Below the pieces are notes generated by a model that worked only from the letters and a program-made list of their open reading frames with translations, was not told the DNA's origin and made no database searches. From contig CM035806.1 in the NCBI GenBank assembly GCA_020466095.1, forward strand, positions 15,202,224 through 15,266,223: a DNA stretch of 64,000 nucleotides, given 5' to 3'. The stretch comes from Chlorops oryzae. Lineage: Eukaryota > Arthropoda > Insecta > Diptera > Chloropidae. Made by a program: the position numbers and the translations under genes. This document shows, piece by piece, positions 45,292-56,390 of the stretch. How positions within the stretch are numbered: position 1 is the stretch's first letter; each line of letters starts with the position of its first letter.

Positions 45292-46253
45292 ATACTACGT
45301 TTTTTCTAGATATGAATTAGTGTGTGTTTGTTTGTTTGTTTATGTTAGTGTCAGACTTGTTTTCGTACATATATATTAGGGTATGCTTATTTAGAGGAGC
45401 AAAAAAATTTCATACACATATGTGTCAATATATATATAGCTGCTAATTCACATACACATAGAAGAGTTTGATACTACATACATACATTTAATTTTTCCAT
45501 GGTTTTTTTGCTGTTTTTTTTTTTGCTTTAATTTAAAATTAATATTTTTTCATTTATTTTTACACTAGTCACAGGGCCTAAGTAGTTTGTCTCTCTCATT
45601 TTCGTCTCTATAGTACGAAACTATAAACAGCTGTTGTTGTTGCTTTCGTTTAGACAGGCAGCCGGTTAAGAAAATTTTTGTATTTTTTTTTTTCTTTTTT
45701 AATATATATATAATATATAATATTTAGTGAATAATTTCCTTTTAGTAAATAAAAGCCATATATGCATTTGAGTTGAGTAATGAATTGATGAATCGCTTGA
45801 ATGAATTCACATTTTCCATTCATACGTATTTCGTTCAAATCATTTTTGCTTGAGATTCTTTTCTTCTGCCTTCTGTGTTCTCTCTTTTTATCCTTCTTCT
45901 TCTTCTTCGACTTCTTTTCTTAAGTTTTTAATTAGCTTGAATAGTTGAAGTTACGGTATTTAATTTAATTTCAATTCTTTTTATTTTATTTTTTTATAAT
46001 TTATCTTGAATATTTTTGATTAGTACCCTATGTAAAGTTGTGATTTTCTTGAACGAGTTTCACGGTTGCCTACAGGAACCAGTTCTTATTAGCTTTGACT
46101 TGGATGCTGACTCTTACATTGACTTCGGGCACCCACACTCTCACTCACGCGCACACATTCACACGTTATGTAATAATACTAATACTATCGCAAATGGTTT
46201 TTTTAAAATGCTTTCCTTTTTTGTTTTTTTTTTTGGAGTACACTTTTGCACCT
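45292..46253. other. 3' flank of Toll-7, no other gene seen
   Basis: AT-rich text with ATAC/TATG microsatellite patches. On the minus strand it is the downstream side of Toll-7 and probably holds its 3' untranslated region. No ORF of note. Confidence 0.5.
45980..45990 (-). terminator. Candidate Toll-7 polyadenylation signals (two AATAAA)
   Basis: TTTATT occurs at 45980-45985 and 45985-45990 on plus, i.e. two overlapping AATAAA hexamers on the Toll-7 strand, about 265 bases after the TAA at 46254-46256. In DNA this AT-rich the hexamer is frequent by chance, so the call rests on position only. Confidence 0.3.
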
Positions 46254-49200
46254 TTACACCAGATAGGCCTGTACATTGTGCTGTCCTGGTTGCTGCTGTG
46301 CGACACCCTGTGCCTGTGCCTGTACCTGTTGTGTCTGTCCGGAAGTTGCTGTTGCTGCAGCTTTCACGGCACCATGATCACGTGTTGGATGTTGTTGCTG
46401 ATGATGTTGATGCTGTTGGTGTGGATTCTGATGATGGAGTTGGAGTTTCTGCTGTGCTCGCCATGTTTGCGTTGCGTTCTGTTGATGCGGCATACGATGG
46501 ATGCTGTTCATCGTTGGTGCGGTCGGCGATGGCGGTGGCATCATGAGCATATTCTCGTTATCCAATGTCGAATAATCGGAGTCGATGCTCGAGTAAATGT
46601 GCTCCGATGGAGGTCGCTGGACGTAGCCAGCCTGCATTGTAATCGGTTGGAAATATTGTTGTGCAGCAACACCACCACCGCCAACGGCACTGGCACCGCA
46701 CCGCCACCGCCACCGGCACCAACTGCTGGTGTTACTCCTGCTGCTGCTGCTGCGGCATTAGGATGCAGATGGTGATGTATGGTGGTGTGGCCAGCGCTGC
46801 TACTGCCGCCATCAACGCTTCCGCCGCGACGCTGTAGACGTGGACTCGGTGTAACTGTTGCTGCCGATGAATAATTCGGCTCGACATGATCATTCTCGGA
46901 GCAATAAGCGGGCGGCGGTGCTTGACGATAGAGAATTCCGGGGCTAGATGGCTGCTTGATGCGCTCGTGATTATGCTCGAGCGTGTAATTGTTGCCACGA
47001 TATGCCGGATAGTCAACTGGCAAGGCATAGCGTAATTTCTCCCAGAAATGGCGATCGGTTCGTCGTATGCGATGTACGGCCGATATCTTCAGATAGGGCA
47101 ATAATTCAATATCGCTTTCCGCCTCGAAGAGCACCTCTGGCTCCTCGATGATAACGAGCTTGTGTGGCCGCCCACGCAGAGCATCGTGCACGGCGCGCCG
47201 CAGCTCGCAGCGAGACCATTCTGTCTGTAGGAAATTGCGTGACAGCAAGATGATGACGCGCCGCGAGACCCGCGATGCCTCTACCACTTGATAATGTGTG
47301 GCATCGTGTGCCAGATCGCGATGCTGCAAACAGATGCGCAATGGCGGCCGACCCGTCTCCAATTCGGCGACCAAATGCTGTCCCACGAACTCAGAGTCTT
47401 TGGCCGAATGCAAAAGCACGGCATCGTAGAGTTTCTCGGACTCCTCGCAGCGCGGCCCGAAGACGCGTACACCGTAATGGGCAAAGAGCCAAATTCGCAG
47501 CGACTCACGAAATACGAAAATGACGATGACAACAATGAGCAGAAAGACGAGTGCCAAGGCAGCCGCCAGCAATGGAATATACGTCTTCGGTATGAGTCCG
47601 TGCTGCAGCATCGAACCGCCAGCATAATAATCAATGCATGCCGCTGTCGCATTGAAATCCAATTCGCGTTTCAGTCCTGAACCAGCTGCACCACGGCTAC
47701 CGCCGCCGCTGCCGCCGTCGTCACTCGATTCACCGCTCTCCGATGTTGCGGTTTCCAAGCAATAGATATCCTGAGCGTCCTGCACGATGAGCGCATTGTC
47801 GGCGACATACGAAGTCAAATGCTGCAAGAATTGACAACGACAGCTCCAATGATTCGATCCCAATGAAATGGCGCGCAGCTGCTTGAACTGAGGAAGCTGC
47901 AGCTGCCACATGGGCAACGTGACCAGACGATTGCCGTGCAGCCGCAACACTTCCAGCGAGACGAGCGGAGCAAGCGTTCCATTCTCGATGGTCGTCAACA
48001 GGTTGTTTTGCAAATGCAGCTCGCGCAGCGCAGTCAAATGCTCGAACTCATAGCCATGCAGTGCCTGTAGCCGGTTATCTTCGAGATGCAACACTTGCAG
48101 CGACACCAAGCCGGCGAACGTACGATTCTGTATGCTAACCACCTCACTGCCATTTACATACAAAGCCTTTAAGTTCTTGCGGCCGATAAAGGCGTGGTTC
48201 TTGAGCACCGGAAAATTATTGCCATCCAAGTAGACGACACTCGAGTCCATGGGAACGCGACGCGGCAACTCGGTGGTCTGCTGGCCACCGCAATCGACGA
48301 CATTCGTCGACCAGACCTGGTCGTGGTAGCACGAACAGTTATTCGGGCAGGTCATTTCGCAGTCGCAGGCATCGAAATCGCAGCAATGGCACAGCGCGAA
48401 GCAATGCGACTCATAGCGGCAGAGGAAGTCCTGCGCCCTGAGTGCGGTCAGCGGGCGCATGGGTGCGCCTCGTGCATGCGGCATCACGCATTCGATATTC
48501 GACAAGTCCATGACACGCGGATGCTGGCGCGTTGTTAGGTTATTGATCCGCTGCAGCCAGTCCATCGTGCAGTCACATTCGAATGGATTGCCACCGAGAT
48601 AGAATTCGGGAAGCGACTTCGGCACGGGCACTGGCGCCACGCGCAGCTGCTGTAATTGCAGTTTCGTCATCGCATTCGCATACAAGTCGACACGCGCCAG
48701 ATTAACCTTGTCGACAAACGCATTCAGATGAACTTTGCTTACGAGATTGTTATTGATGAAGAGCAACTCGATCGTATTGGGTATGGACATGGCACCGATT
48801 TCCGTAATACGGTTATGACTGGCATCGAGTGTCTTCACCCGTATCTCTTCCTGCAATTTATAGTAGTTGCCCAGCGCTTCAATATAATTACCGTGTATAT
48901 CGAGCCATTTCAAATTGCTCGGTATGAAGGCATAGTCGAACCAAACGAGATGATTCTCCGATAAATTTAACCATAGCAGCGAGACTAGGGTCGCAAAAAC
49001 ACCATTGATATCCGATAGGAAATTGCGATCCAAACGTATCGCTTCGAGTTCGGAACTATTCTCGAACGATCCACGTTCGATGCTCTGTATACGATTCTTG
49101 GCTAAATTCAGAACACTCAAACGGGGCAGATCGCCGAACATGCCCTTCGTAATGTTGCCAATCTGATTGTCGATCAATCGAAGGCCCGTCAATTGGTGCA

Positions 49201-50839
49201 GATTCTTGAAGCTCTGATTATCGAAAGTCCGTATCTGATTCTCGCCCAGATCCAACGTACGAAGCATCGATAGGTCCTGAATGGCGCGCGGAACCTCGTT
49301 CAGCTGATTCGAGCTAATGTCCAGCTCCTTGAGGTCGGAGCAATTTTTGAAGACATTCGGTTCGATGATGCTGATCAAATTATTATTGAGCGTCAGTTTC
49401 GATAAAACATAGAGGCCATTGAAGAGCTTATCGTCGAGAGTGTGCAGGCGATTTTCGGCCAAATTAAGCGTGTGCAAATTGTACAATGGCAGAAAAGCAT
49501 TATCCTCGATATGACCGATGGAATTGTTACGAAGATTCAAAATCTGCAGAAAGTATAATTCCTTGAAGGTTCGATAATCGATACGAGTGAGAGCATTGTG
49601 CGCTAAACTGAGTACGATCAAACGAATTAGGCCCGCGAAAGTCGTATTATCGATATGATTCGAAGTCAATTGATTGCTCGATAAATCGACGACCAGCAAT
49701 TGCTCCAGCCGATGGAAGAGTCCTTTCGGCAACTCGTACAAATCGTTGTGCTGCAAATGTATTTCGCGCAGCTCTTTCGAGCCAGCAAACAGGCCTTCGG
49801 GCAGTGTTTCCAAATGATTATGACTTAAATTGACGATTCGCAACGAGCTGAGGCCAGCCAAAGCCTCACCCGATAGCTCAGAGATATTATTATGCTGTAA
49901 GCTTAGATGCTGCAAACGTCGCAGACGTGATATGCCCCAGCTCTCGGATATGGAGCGCAGCTCATTATGGCTGGCGTCGAGCACTTGCAGCTCGCTGCCG
50001 CCATTGCAATTCATATCGGCGAAGCCCAATTGCTCGGCTGCTCGTATCCGATTGTGCGTTAAATTCAGCACTTGAAGATTACCCACCGGACAAAGGAAGC
50101 CAGCCGGCAGCGCTCGCAAGTTATTGAAGCCCAAATCCAGTTCGGTCAGTTGCTTTAGGCTATTGAGCGAGTCGGGATAGAGCTCGAGTGTCTTGGCCGG
50201 TCCCCATTCGTGATTGCGCGTGTTAACTGCCAGCGAGCGCAAAGCACTCAGACCCTCGAAGGCGTTGTTCGGCAATTGCAGTAGTTTACACGATTCGAGC
50301 CGCAAGGCGTCTAGCGTTTGCAGACGAGCGAATACGGCCTGCGGCAGCTGCGATTCGGAGAGGTACAAATCACTGCACTTAATCTCTAGTTGGCTGGAGC
50401 CATCAGCACCTTGTAGATCGAGGCCAACCGAACGGTCGATGGTGCGCAAATTGCAGCGCACCTGATTCGTGCCATTATAGTGCCAGGAACAATGATGCAG
50501 CGGGGCAGTTGGCGTTGGCGATGTTGGCGATGATGAGGCGGCGGCGGCCGCTGATGATGCCGCTGCTGATGCTCCGAAGGCCGCTCTCGTGTCTGTCGAG
50601 ATTAGAGATGATAGCGAGCCAGTCGCAGTCCTAGTCCGCGCCCCAGTCCCACCGCCAATACCACCGGTCGAAGCCGCATCCGCTGCGGTAGCTAATCGCC
50701 CAGCTCGCGCGCTTCCGATGCTCAAGCTGATGATGATTAGCATGCAAGTGGCGAAAACTTTCGAGCATTTACACTGCCGCTGCCGTTGCCGTTGCCACTG
50801 CACTCGCGTTAATTTTCGTAGCCTGATAGACTCACACAT
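46254..50839 (-). CDS. Toll-7: Toll-7 receptor, single exon, one-base frame break in the tail
   Basis: Type I membrane receptor of the Toll family. The first frame (50839 to 46541) gives 1432 residues: hydrophobic signal segment about 29-46; leucine-rich repeats about 170-745; C-terminal cap (C755, C757 and C784 region); N-cap with clustered cysteines 813-850 (CHCCDFDACDCEMTC); second repeat block 865-990; cap from WSCRC (998); transmembrane helix 1087-1111; TIR domain 1137-1275 (YDAVLLHS, CLQHRDLAHD, FWEKLRYALP). The BB-loop lacks the usual Pro-Gly. After residue about 1375 this frame turns into nonsense; the conserved end (PPSEHIYSSIDSDYSTLDNE ... VQAYLV, TAA at 46254) is in the frame starting near 46690, which implies one missing base (or two extra) in the Gly-coding run at about 46686-46715. 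An in-frame TAA 12 bases upstream fixes M1 as the first Met; M33 is an alternative start. In Drosophila, Toll-7 acts in neurotrophin-type Spätzle signalling and axon targeting. 18w is the close alternative; the cysteine cluster text and tail favour Toll-7. Confidence 0.9.
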
Positions 50840-50849
50840 ATTTGTCCAT
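50832..50849 (-). promoter_or_regulatory. Five-codon upstream ORF overlapping the Toll-7 start
   Basis: ATG at 50849-50847 reads Met-Asp-Lys-Tyr-Val and stops at TGA 50834-50832, eight bases inside the Toll-7 coding frame. The main ATG (50839) lies within it in another phase. An overlapping upstream ORF would be expected to lower initiation at the first ATG or favour scanning or re-initiation. The sequence is certain; translation is inference. Confidence 0.5.
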
Positions 50850-50995
50850 TAGGATATTTAATGGCTTTATTTTAATGATTTCTTCTCTTCTCTTTTAACG
50901 TTGATTTTATTCGAATTGAATGCTCTCAATGGCGTTCCTTTGAAACCCTTCGACTTTTAGTTGCACATTTTAATATGTTTCGTATTTTAATTTTT

Positions 50996-51026
<31 letters not shown>

Positions 51027-51456
51027 GAAATCTTCTTCACATTTTCATATGATGGAAAGAAATCAACATTCTAAAACCGAATGTGATATGTTCTTTAAAA
51101 AATTTTTTTTCTCACTCACAATTTTTTATTCAAATATCATTTCTTTTTTTCTTATGATGATTTTCTTAAAAATGTAGGTAATTTATTTTTTAATATTTTT
51201 TATTTTTATATTTTTCTTTTTTTTTTTTTGCTTTCAATTGAACGAAACAACACACTTCAAACAAGCACAATACGACGACACACAACGACGTTTAAGTCAA
51301 CTTAATTTTTCTGCTTGCCCAAATAATTCATTGCTTGTGAGGAAAACTCAACATTGAACGCTTTCCCACACTGTATGTTGTGAATGTTTAGGGAAAACTG
51401 AAGTGGCCGTTTTATCATTTGACAAAAAACTGTTCTTCCGACTTACGAAACTTGCA
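50850..51456. other. Probable Toll-7 5' untranslated region
   Basis: No ORF and no recognised transposon between the start codon and the candidate promoter. Contains poly-A/T runs (51010-51026, 51218-51230). If the Inr/DPE call is right this is a roughly 640-base leader, otherwise upstream flank. Confidence 0.35.
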
Positions 51457-51490
51457 CAACCAACTCGTATGACTATCGAATACAAACTGA
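51457..51490 (-). promoter_or_regulatory. Candidate Inr + DPE core promoter for Toll-7
   Basis: On the minus strand TTCAGTT (Inr, A+1 at 51488) is followed at exactly +28 to +32 by GGTTG (51461-51457), which fits the DPE consensus RGWYV. There is no TATA box about 30 bases upstream, as expected for a DPE promoter. It sits in a less AT-rich patch (51370-51670) with GAGAGAACG and repeated CGTTCGTT words upstream. It would give a 649-base leader if unspliced. Short motifs can match by chance. Confidence 0.35.
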
Positions 51491-53929
51491 ATATGCTCAC
51501 GAACAGCGAACGGCCAACTGATTCCCGTCGTCAACATTCCAAAGTCGAGTTGTTTGGCTTCTTGCGTTCGTGAAAACGAACGAACGAACGACCGTTCTCT
51601 CTGAGCAAAAAATAAACAGAAACGAAAAAACCAAACAATCATGAAATGCACTCAACTTGTTTGAGTGGAAATCGGACATGAATTTTGGAATTTTAAAATT
51701 TTCTTATTTTCAATTATTTTCAATTTTCATTTTTATTTTTATTTAATTTTTTTCATTTTTTTGTATGAGTGAAATACTATTTTTGATTTTTTAAATATTA
51801 TTATTATTTTTCCTTATGTCCTTATCTCGGAAAATAGTCCGCCGCATACTGCAAAGCGGGTAAATAAGAGAAATTTCTTATGAGTGACTCAGTCACACTT
51901 ATTTCGAAATAACTCATAACCACCACCAACTGTTCGTCTATCATATCCTTAAAGGACGAATCAAGAAGCAATCGCAATCGAATGCCTTCGTCTTTTGAAA
52001 TAAAACTCACATTTTTTAGTACAAAATCCTGTCGCTAGTTTCCGTTTTGGCGCATTTATCGGTTTTTCCGCTCAATGTGTGAGTTTTTTAATGGAAAATT
52101 CTCTTCGAAAAACTCTCTTAGCGTCAAAATAAGCTCAAGAGAATTGAGTGAAATCATAACGAAGAGAGTTTTCGACTTGTTTTGAGTGGGTTTTTCTTTT
52201 CGCTCATAACTGGAAATCAACGAAAATCATTGCTTCAAGTTGTTGTGTTAGTTTCAATTTGATTTTCCTGAAATTCTTTTTGGAATTTTTTCAATGCCAT
52301 TCGGTGTTTTTGGATTTATGCAAAAAAAAAAAAAAATTTTTTTTTGAAATACTTACACATTTTTAAATTTATTTTATCCTTTATTTTTTACTCCGCGTTT
52401 ATCCTTTAAATCTCAATAAATGTTCATAGTTGACAGTGACAACTAAAAAAAAATATATATATATATTGTTCCATTTGAAAAAGAATAAAAAGGAACACTC
52501 TCCACTTCAAATGTTGGACTGGCAACAATTGAAGTTGATAACTTTTCCCATGTACATAGGACTGCTGTAGGACAACGTCGAAATGATGATGAGTGCGCAC
52601 TTCACAATAGTTGCGGTTGCAGCTAGTCTTAATCGAATCTAGCGTTCGCCGTAATAGGTTTACATATATGGGCGTTCAGTCAGCACACGCATCATCCGGA
52701 CAAATTGAAGCGTGCCAAAAACATTTAATCGATATTGAAATGGCAGAGCCTAGGAACAAGAGGGGGAAAAAAAAAGAAAAACTGGCACAGCACATTTGTA
52801 TGTTTTTTTCGGTTTTTTTTTTTAAATTTTTAATTTAATTTTTTTTTTTTTTTTTTTATAATGTATCTTTTACTATAGTCAAGTGGATTTTGTATCTTTG
52901 ACTACTTCATTTGGTCTTGCTGTTGCGTGCTGATTTTGTGATTTGTTTTTGAAAATTTCTGTTTCTTCTTACCATTCGCTTTTGGTTTTTTTTTCTTTCT
53001 TTTCTGCTGTCGTCGATAAAGGAAAAAACGAAAATCAGCAACACTGAAACCAATAATGATGATGATGAAGATGGCAAATCAGCGCATCACGCAACTGTGT
53101 GTTTTGTGCGAGTTCAAAATAGGTACATTAACCGCGAAATTTTTGTTGGGGCGATAGGCAGAAAAGAAAAACACAAAGAGAAGCAAAAAAACAAAAAAGC
53201 GAAATTATAAAAGAAAACTTAAAAATAGATTTCTAGTGCAAGCGGTGAAAAATCGCAGCAACAGCAACAACAACAACAACAAAGAGCTAGCGTGCGATAT
53301 CAAATTGATTCGAGCAAAGTAGCTGTCGATATGAGGCGTGAAAATGAATGCTGCGCTTTATTGTTGCTATTCTCCAATGGATCGCGAGGCACTCCGGTGC
53401 AATCTGTTCGTTGTCTGTCAGCGATGGCTAAAAGGAAAGCCCGAAGATGAGCAAATATGTGGAGTCTTCAATGAATTCAATTGAATTTGGATCGAATTTT
53501 TTGTTGCGCTTGTTTCGAAGTTCAAATGGTCTTTTTTTTTGCTTTTTTTTTCAGAAATCAGTCAAACTTCCTTTGAACGTGCAAAAAAGATATGGAACAT
53601 AAGAAAAAAATTTTTTTTTATTTTTTTGTAAGTATGTAATTTACAAAAAAAAAAAAAAAAAAAAAATTTTAGAAAATAAATAAACGGCTTTTCTCTGAGG
53701 TGTATGATGTTTGCTTGAATGTGGGCAGCATTCCTGTTGTTTGTTCAATAGTTTATGAGGCGATTCGTCGTGAGAGCAACAGTTTTGACAACGACGAATT
53801 CGAATTCAATTGAATTGAAAATCTTACATTTTGTGGACTTTCTAGGGACCCGGAAATAATTGCTGGCGTGAATATGGTCAAAACTGCGAAAATTTCAATC
53901 GTGGCAAGAATTTTTTGTTTTTCTAAATA
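51491..53929. other. Upstream flank of Toll-7, no gene seen
   Basis: Contains a small inverted pair AAACTCACAT (52005) / TGTGTGAGTTTT (52076), a palindromic GAGTGACTCAGTCACACTT near 51881, CAA/CAG-rich text at 53258-53282 and several homopolymers. None of the short frames resembles a protein. Regulatory DNA for Toll-7 may lie here but cannot be pinpointed. Confidence 0.45.
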
Positions 53930-54547
53930 CAGTAAACTCGGGATAACGTCAACTAATTAAAACCGCGAGTGTTGACGTTGACCAGATTGTTGATTGTTTA
54001 TGATTGTCCTCATTTTAGACCAAAATAAATCGAATGTGAGGGTGCACCCGTGAGGAGTTACTTATGTGGCGTTAAAGTTTTTTGACACTAAGTCCAGAAA
54101 AACAATTCTCCCACACCAATGGTTAATTTTAGAAAACAAATTTTAATGTAGTTTGAAAGCCAATTGTATGTGCTTTTGGCAAATTTAAATTAATGGTAAA
54201 AATTTGACCCATTGAGGGAAAAATAAACGGTCAAAGTGAAAAATTCTGAAAAAAATTTTCAATTTTTTTTTACTTTGGAAGCCATTTTTGTATGAAAAGT
54301 GTCGAAAGAACACCCAAATTTTTTATTTTATTCAAAATTCTGGATCGATTACCTTTAATTTGGTACCCCATATGTCAACGGGAGACCCTGTCTACGTAAT
54401 TCCAGCTAAAATTTTCTATTAAGCAGAGTTTACCTTTTGGAGCTTTTAAGCTTTGTTGACGTTTTAGAATAGTCAATGTAAATTAAAAAAAGTTGACGTT
54501 TTGGGGTGTTGACGGAATAGGGGGTTGACGTTATCCCGAGTGTACTG
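53930..54547. mobile_element. CAGTAAACTCGGGATAACG-ended MITE (618 bp)
   Basis: Left end CAGTAAACTCGGGATAACGT; right end, read inwards, CAGTACACTCGGGATAACGT: 23 of 24 terminal bases match. TA flanks both sides (53928-53929, 54548-54549). TTGACGTT words recur just inside both ends. No ORF survives, so it is a non-autonomous derivative of a Tc1/mariner/pogo-type element. The ends are so similar that the insertion is probably recent. Confidence 0.88.
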
Positions 54548-55929
54548 TATTGCCATTTTTTTTTTTATCTGCAATAATATGGATAAAAAGCTGGACTTTC
54601 TTAGGAAATTGTGCGGCTTATTACTGAAGAGTTGTTTCTTAAAATATTGGACTTTTAACAGGGAGTTCATCAAGATTTTTCGGACCATACATTTGAGAAA
54701 AAAACAATTTTTTTTTTGTGCGTGAACCCGACAAATAGTTGAAACTCTTAATCATTTTATTACGCTGCTGACTCATTTCATTAGAAAATCGGAAATTTAT
54801 CAAAACACTTCAACGGCTTTTTGCATTTACGACTTTTTCTTAAATTCTTTTCTTTCTTTTATACACAATATAAATTGTAAATATATACGTAGTAAGTATA
54901 TATAAATGCATATTCCGACTTTTCTTTCTGCTGAATTTTTCCACCGTTCCTTACGGGTAAGGAGCTTTATTTTTGAATTTTCTCTCTAAGCCACAAATGG
55001 CATTATTAAAACCGCAAGAAGAAAAAAATGTCGTAAAATTTTTAATTTTATTTCCCTTTCTGTTCCATTTCCTTTCGGGATTTTTTTTTTTTTTTTAATT
55101 TTTCGATTGTCATGACAAAGTTTGGAAAAAAGTTAGCATTTTTATGACCACACTTTCTGCTTAAATATGACATAAAAATATTATTTGATAAATGTTTTAT
55201 TCGAAAAATATTTCGAGGTCATGAAAATCGTGTTGCGCTCTCCTTTTTACTTTTTACTTTTCTGGTTTTTTTTTTTTTTTTTTTTGTGATGCATTTAATG
55301 TTAACATTTTAAAAATTATATTTCCTTAATTAAGCCAATTGATAAGAAGCTAAGAAGACACACAGAGCGTCCAGTTTGATGAAAGTTTTTCTTTCATCCG
55401 TTGTTTTGTTGCTATATTCGTATTTTCTCTACTTGTAACTGTTCTCAATGTTTATATGCCGTCTTTGGTCCCATAAATCGGCCGAGAGGTTATCACTAAA
55501 TTTACATTTCTATTTATTGATATTAAATTCATTTTTACTTTCTTTTATTGCCCGATGGAGTAAGGAGGTGTATCTATGTTCGTATTTCTGTGTCTTCTTA
55601 TATGGGTGGTTTTCACTTGTCCCTCTCCGTCCATCGATTAAAGGCACGGTCTAATGGTGTAATTCTATATTCGATTTTCCATAATTTTAAGGGAATCTAG
55701 CAGAGGAGTCTGGAGCTGTTGAGTGGACGCTATTGGTAATGGGAACATTTCAACGATATTGATATGGTCAATTGCTCATTGAATTCTAGGTATCACTTTA
55801 AAACGAAAATCCTTAATGAGAGTATCGATTTTATAACAATCTGGCTCTTTGCCGTACTTATGTTAAAATAAGTTGATTTAATTCAAATAAAAGCTCCGTT
55901 ACTCTTGATTGAACGTAGCTTAACTTAAC
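54548..55929. other. AT-rich non-coding DNA, no gene seen
   Basis: No credible gene. The 68-codon frame at 55448-55654 has no recognisable domain. Confidence 0.5.
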
Positions 55930-56390
55930 TTAGCAGCAAAATAGAGCGATTCGACCAGCAGCAAGTCGAATCGACCTATTTTGGTTGAAAATACCCTATT
56001 TCTGACCTATTTTCCGGCCTTAAATATGACCTAACTTAAAAGTCCGTTTCGAAGGTCCAAATTACCTCTATTCTACCTATTTCATGACTTCAAAGTCGCT
56101 TCGACTTCCAAGTCGATTTTTGGTCGAAAATAGGTAAAAAATTCCCTATTGAGTGACTTAAAATTGACTTAACTTTGAATTCCAAATTAGGTAATTTTTC
56201 AAGGCAAACAGACCAATTTTTTGACTAAAATTCGACTTTAATTCCGTTTGACTTATAGGGCGAAATAGGGTCAATAAGTTGACTTATTTTGTTGCATGCT
56301 TCGACTTCAAAGTTAGCGGACTTGATTTTTGACTTCAAGTCGGTTGACTTTTTAAATCGAAATAGGTAAAAATAGTTGAGCTCCGCCATG
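55930..56390. repeat. AAATAGG/GACTT word-rich element
   Basis: Words ACCTATTT, AAATAGG, TCGACTT and AAGTCGA occur many times in both orientations over about 450 bases. GCAGCAAAATAGAG near 55933 is loosely inverted as CTTATTTTGTTGCATGC near 56283. The structure suggests a foldback or MITE-like element with many subterminal binding words, but boundaries are unsure and there is no target duplication. Confidence 0.45.

Noticed and set aside
46541..46685. Last residues of the first Toll-7 frame (NNISNRLQCRLATSSD and onward) as the true C-terminus
   Set aside because: The text has no family similarity, while another phase of the same DNA gives the conserved tail.
46016..46775. Plus-strand ORFs of 176 and 226 residues opposite the Toll-7 tail
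   Set aside because: They are antisense shadows of the coding strand; the minus strand matches the Toll-7 tail.
46254..50839. 18-wheeler (Toll-2) instead of Toll-7
   Set aside because: It is the close paralogue and cannot be excluded completely, but the cysteine cluster CHCCDFDACDCEMTC, the second repeat block and the VQAYLV end fit Toll-7 better from what I know of the two.
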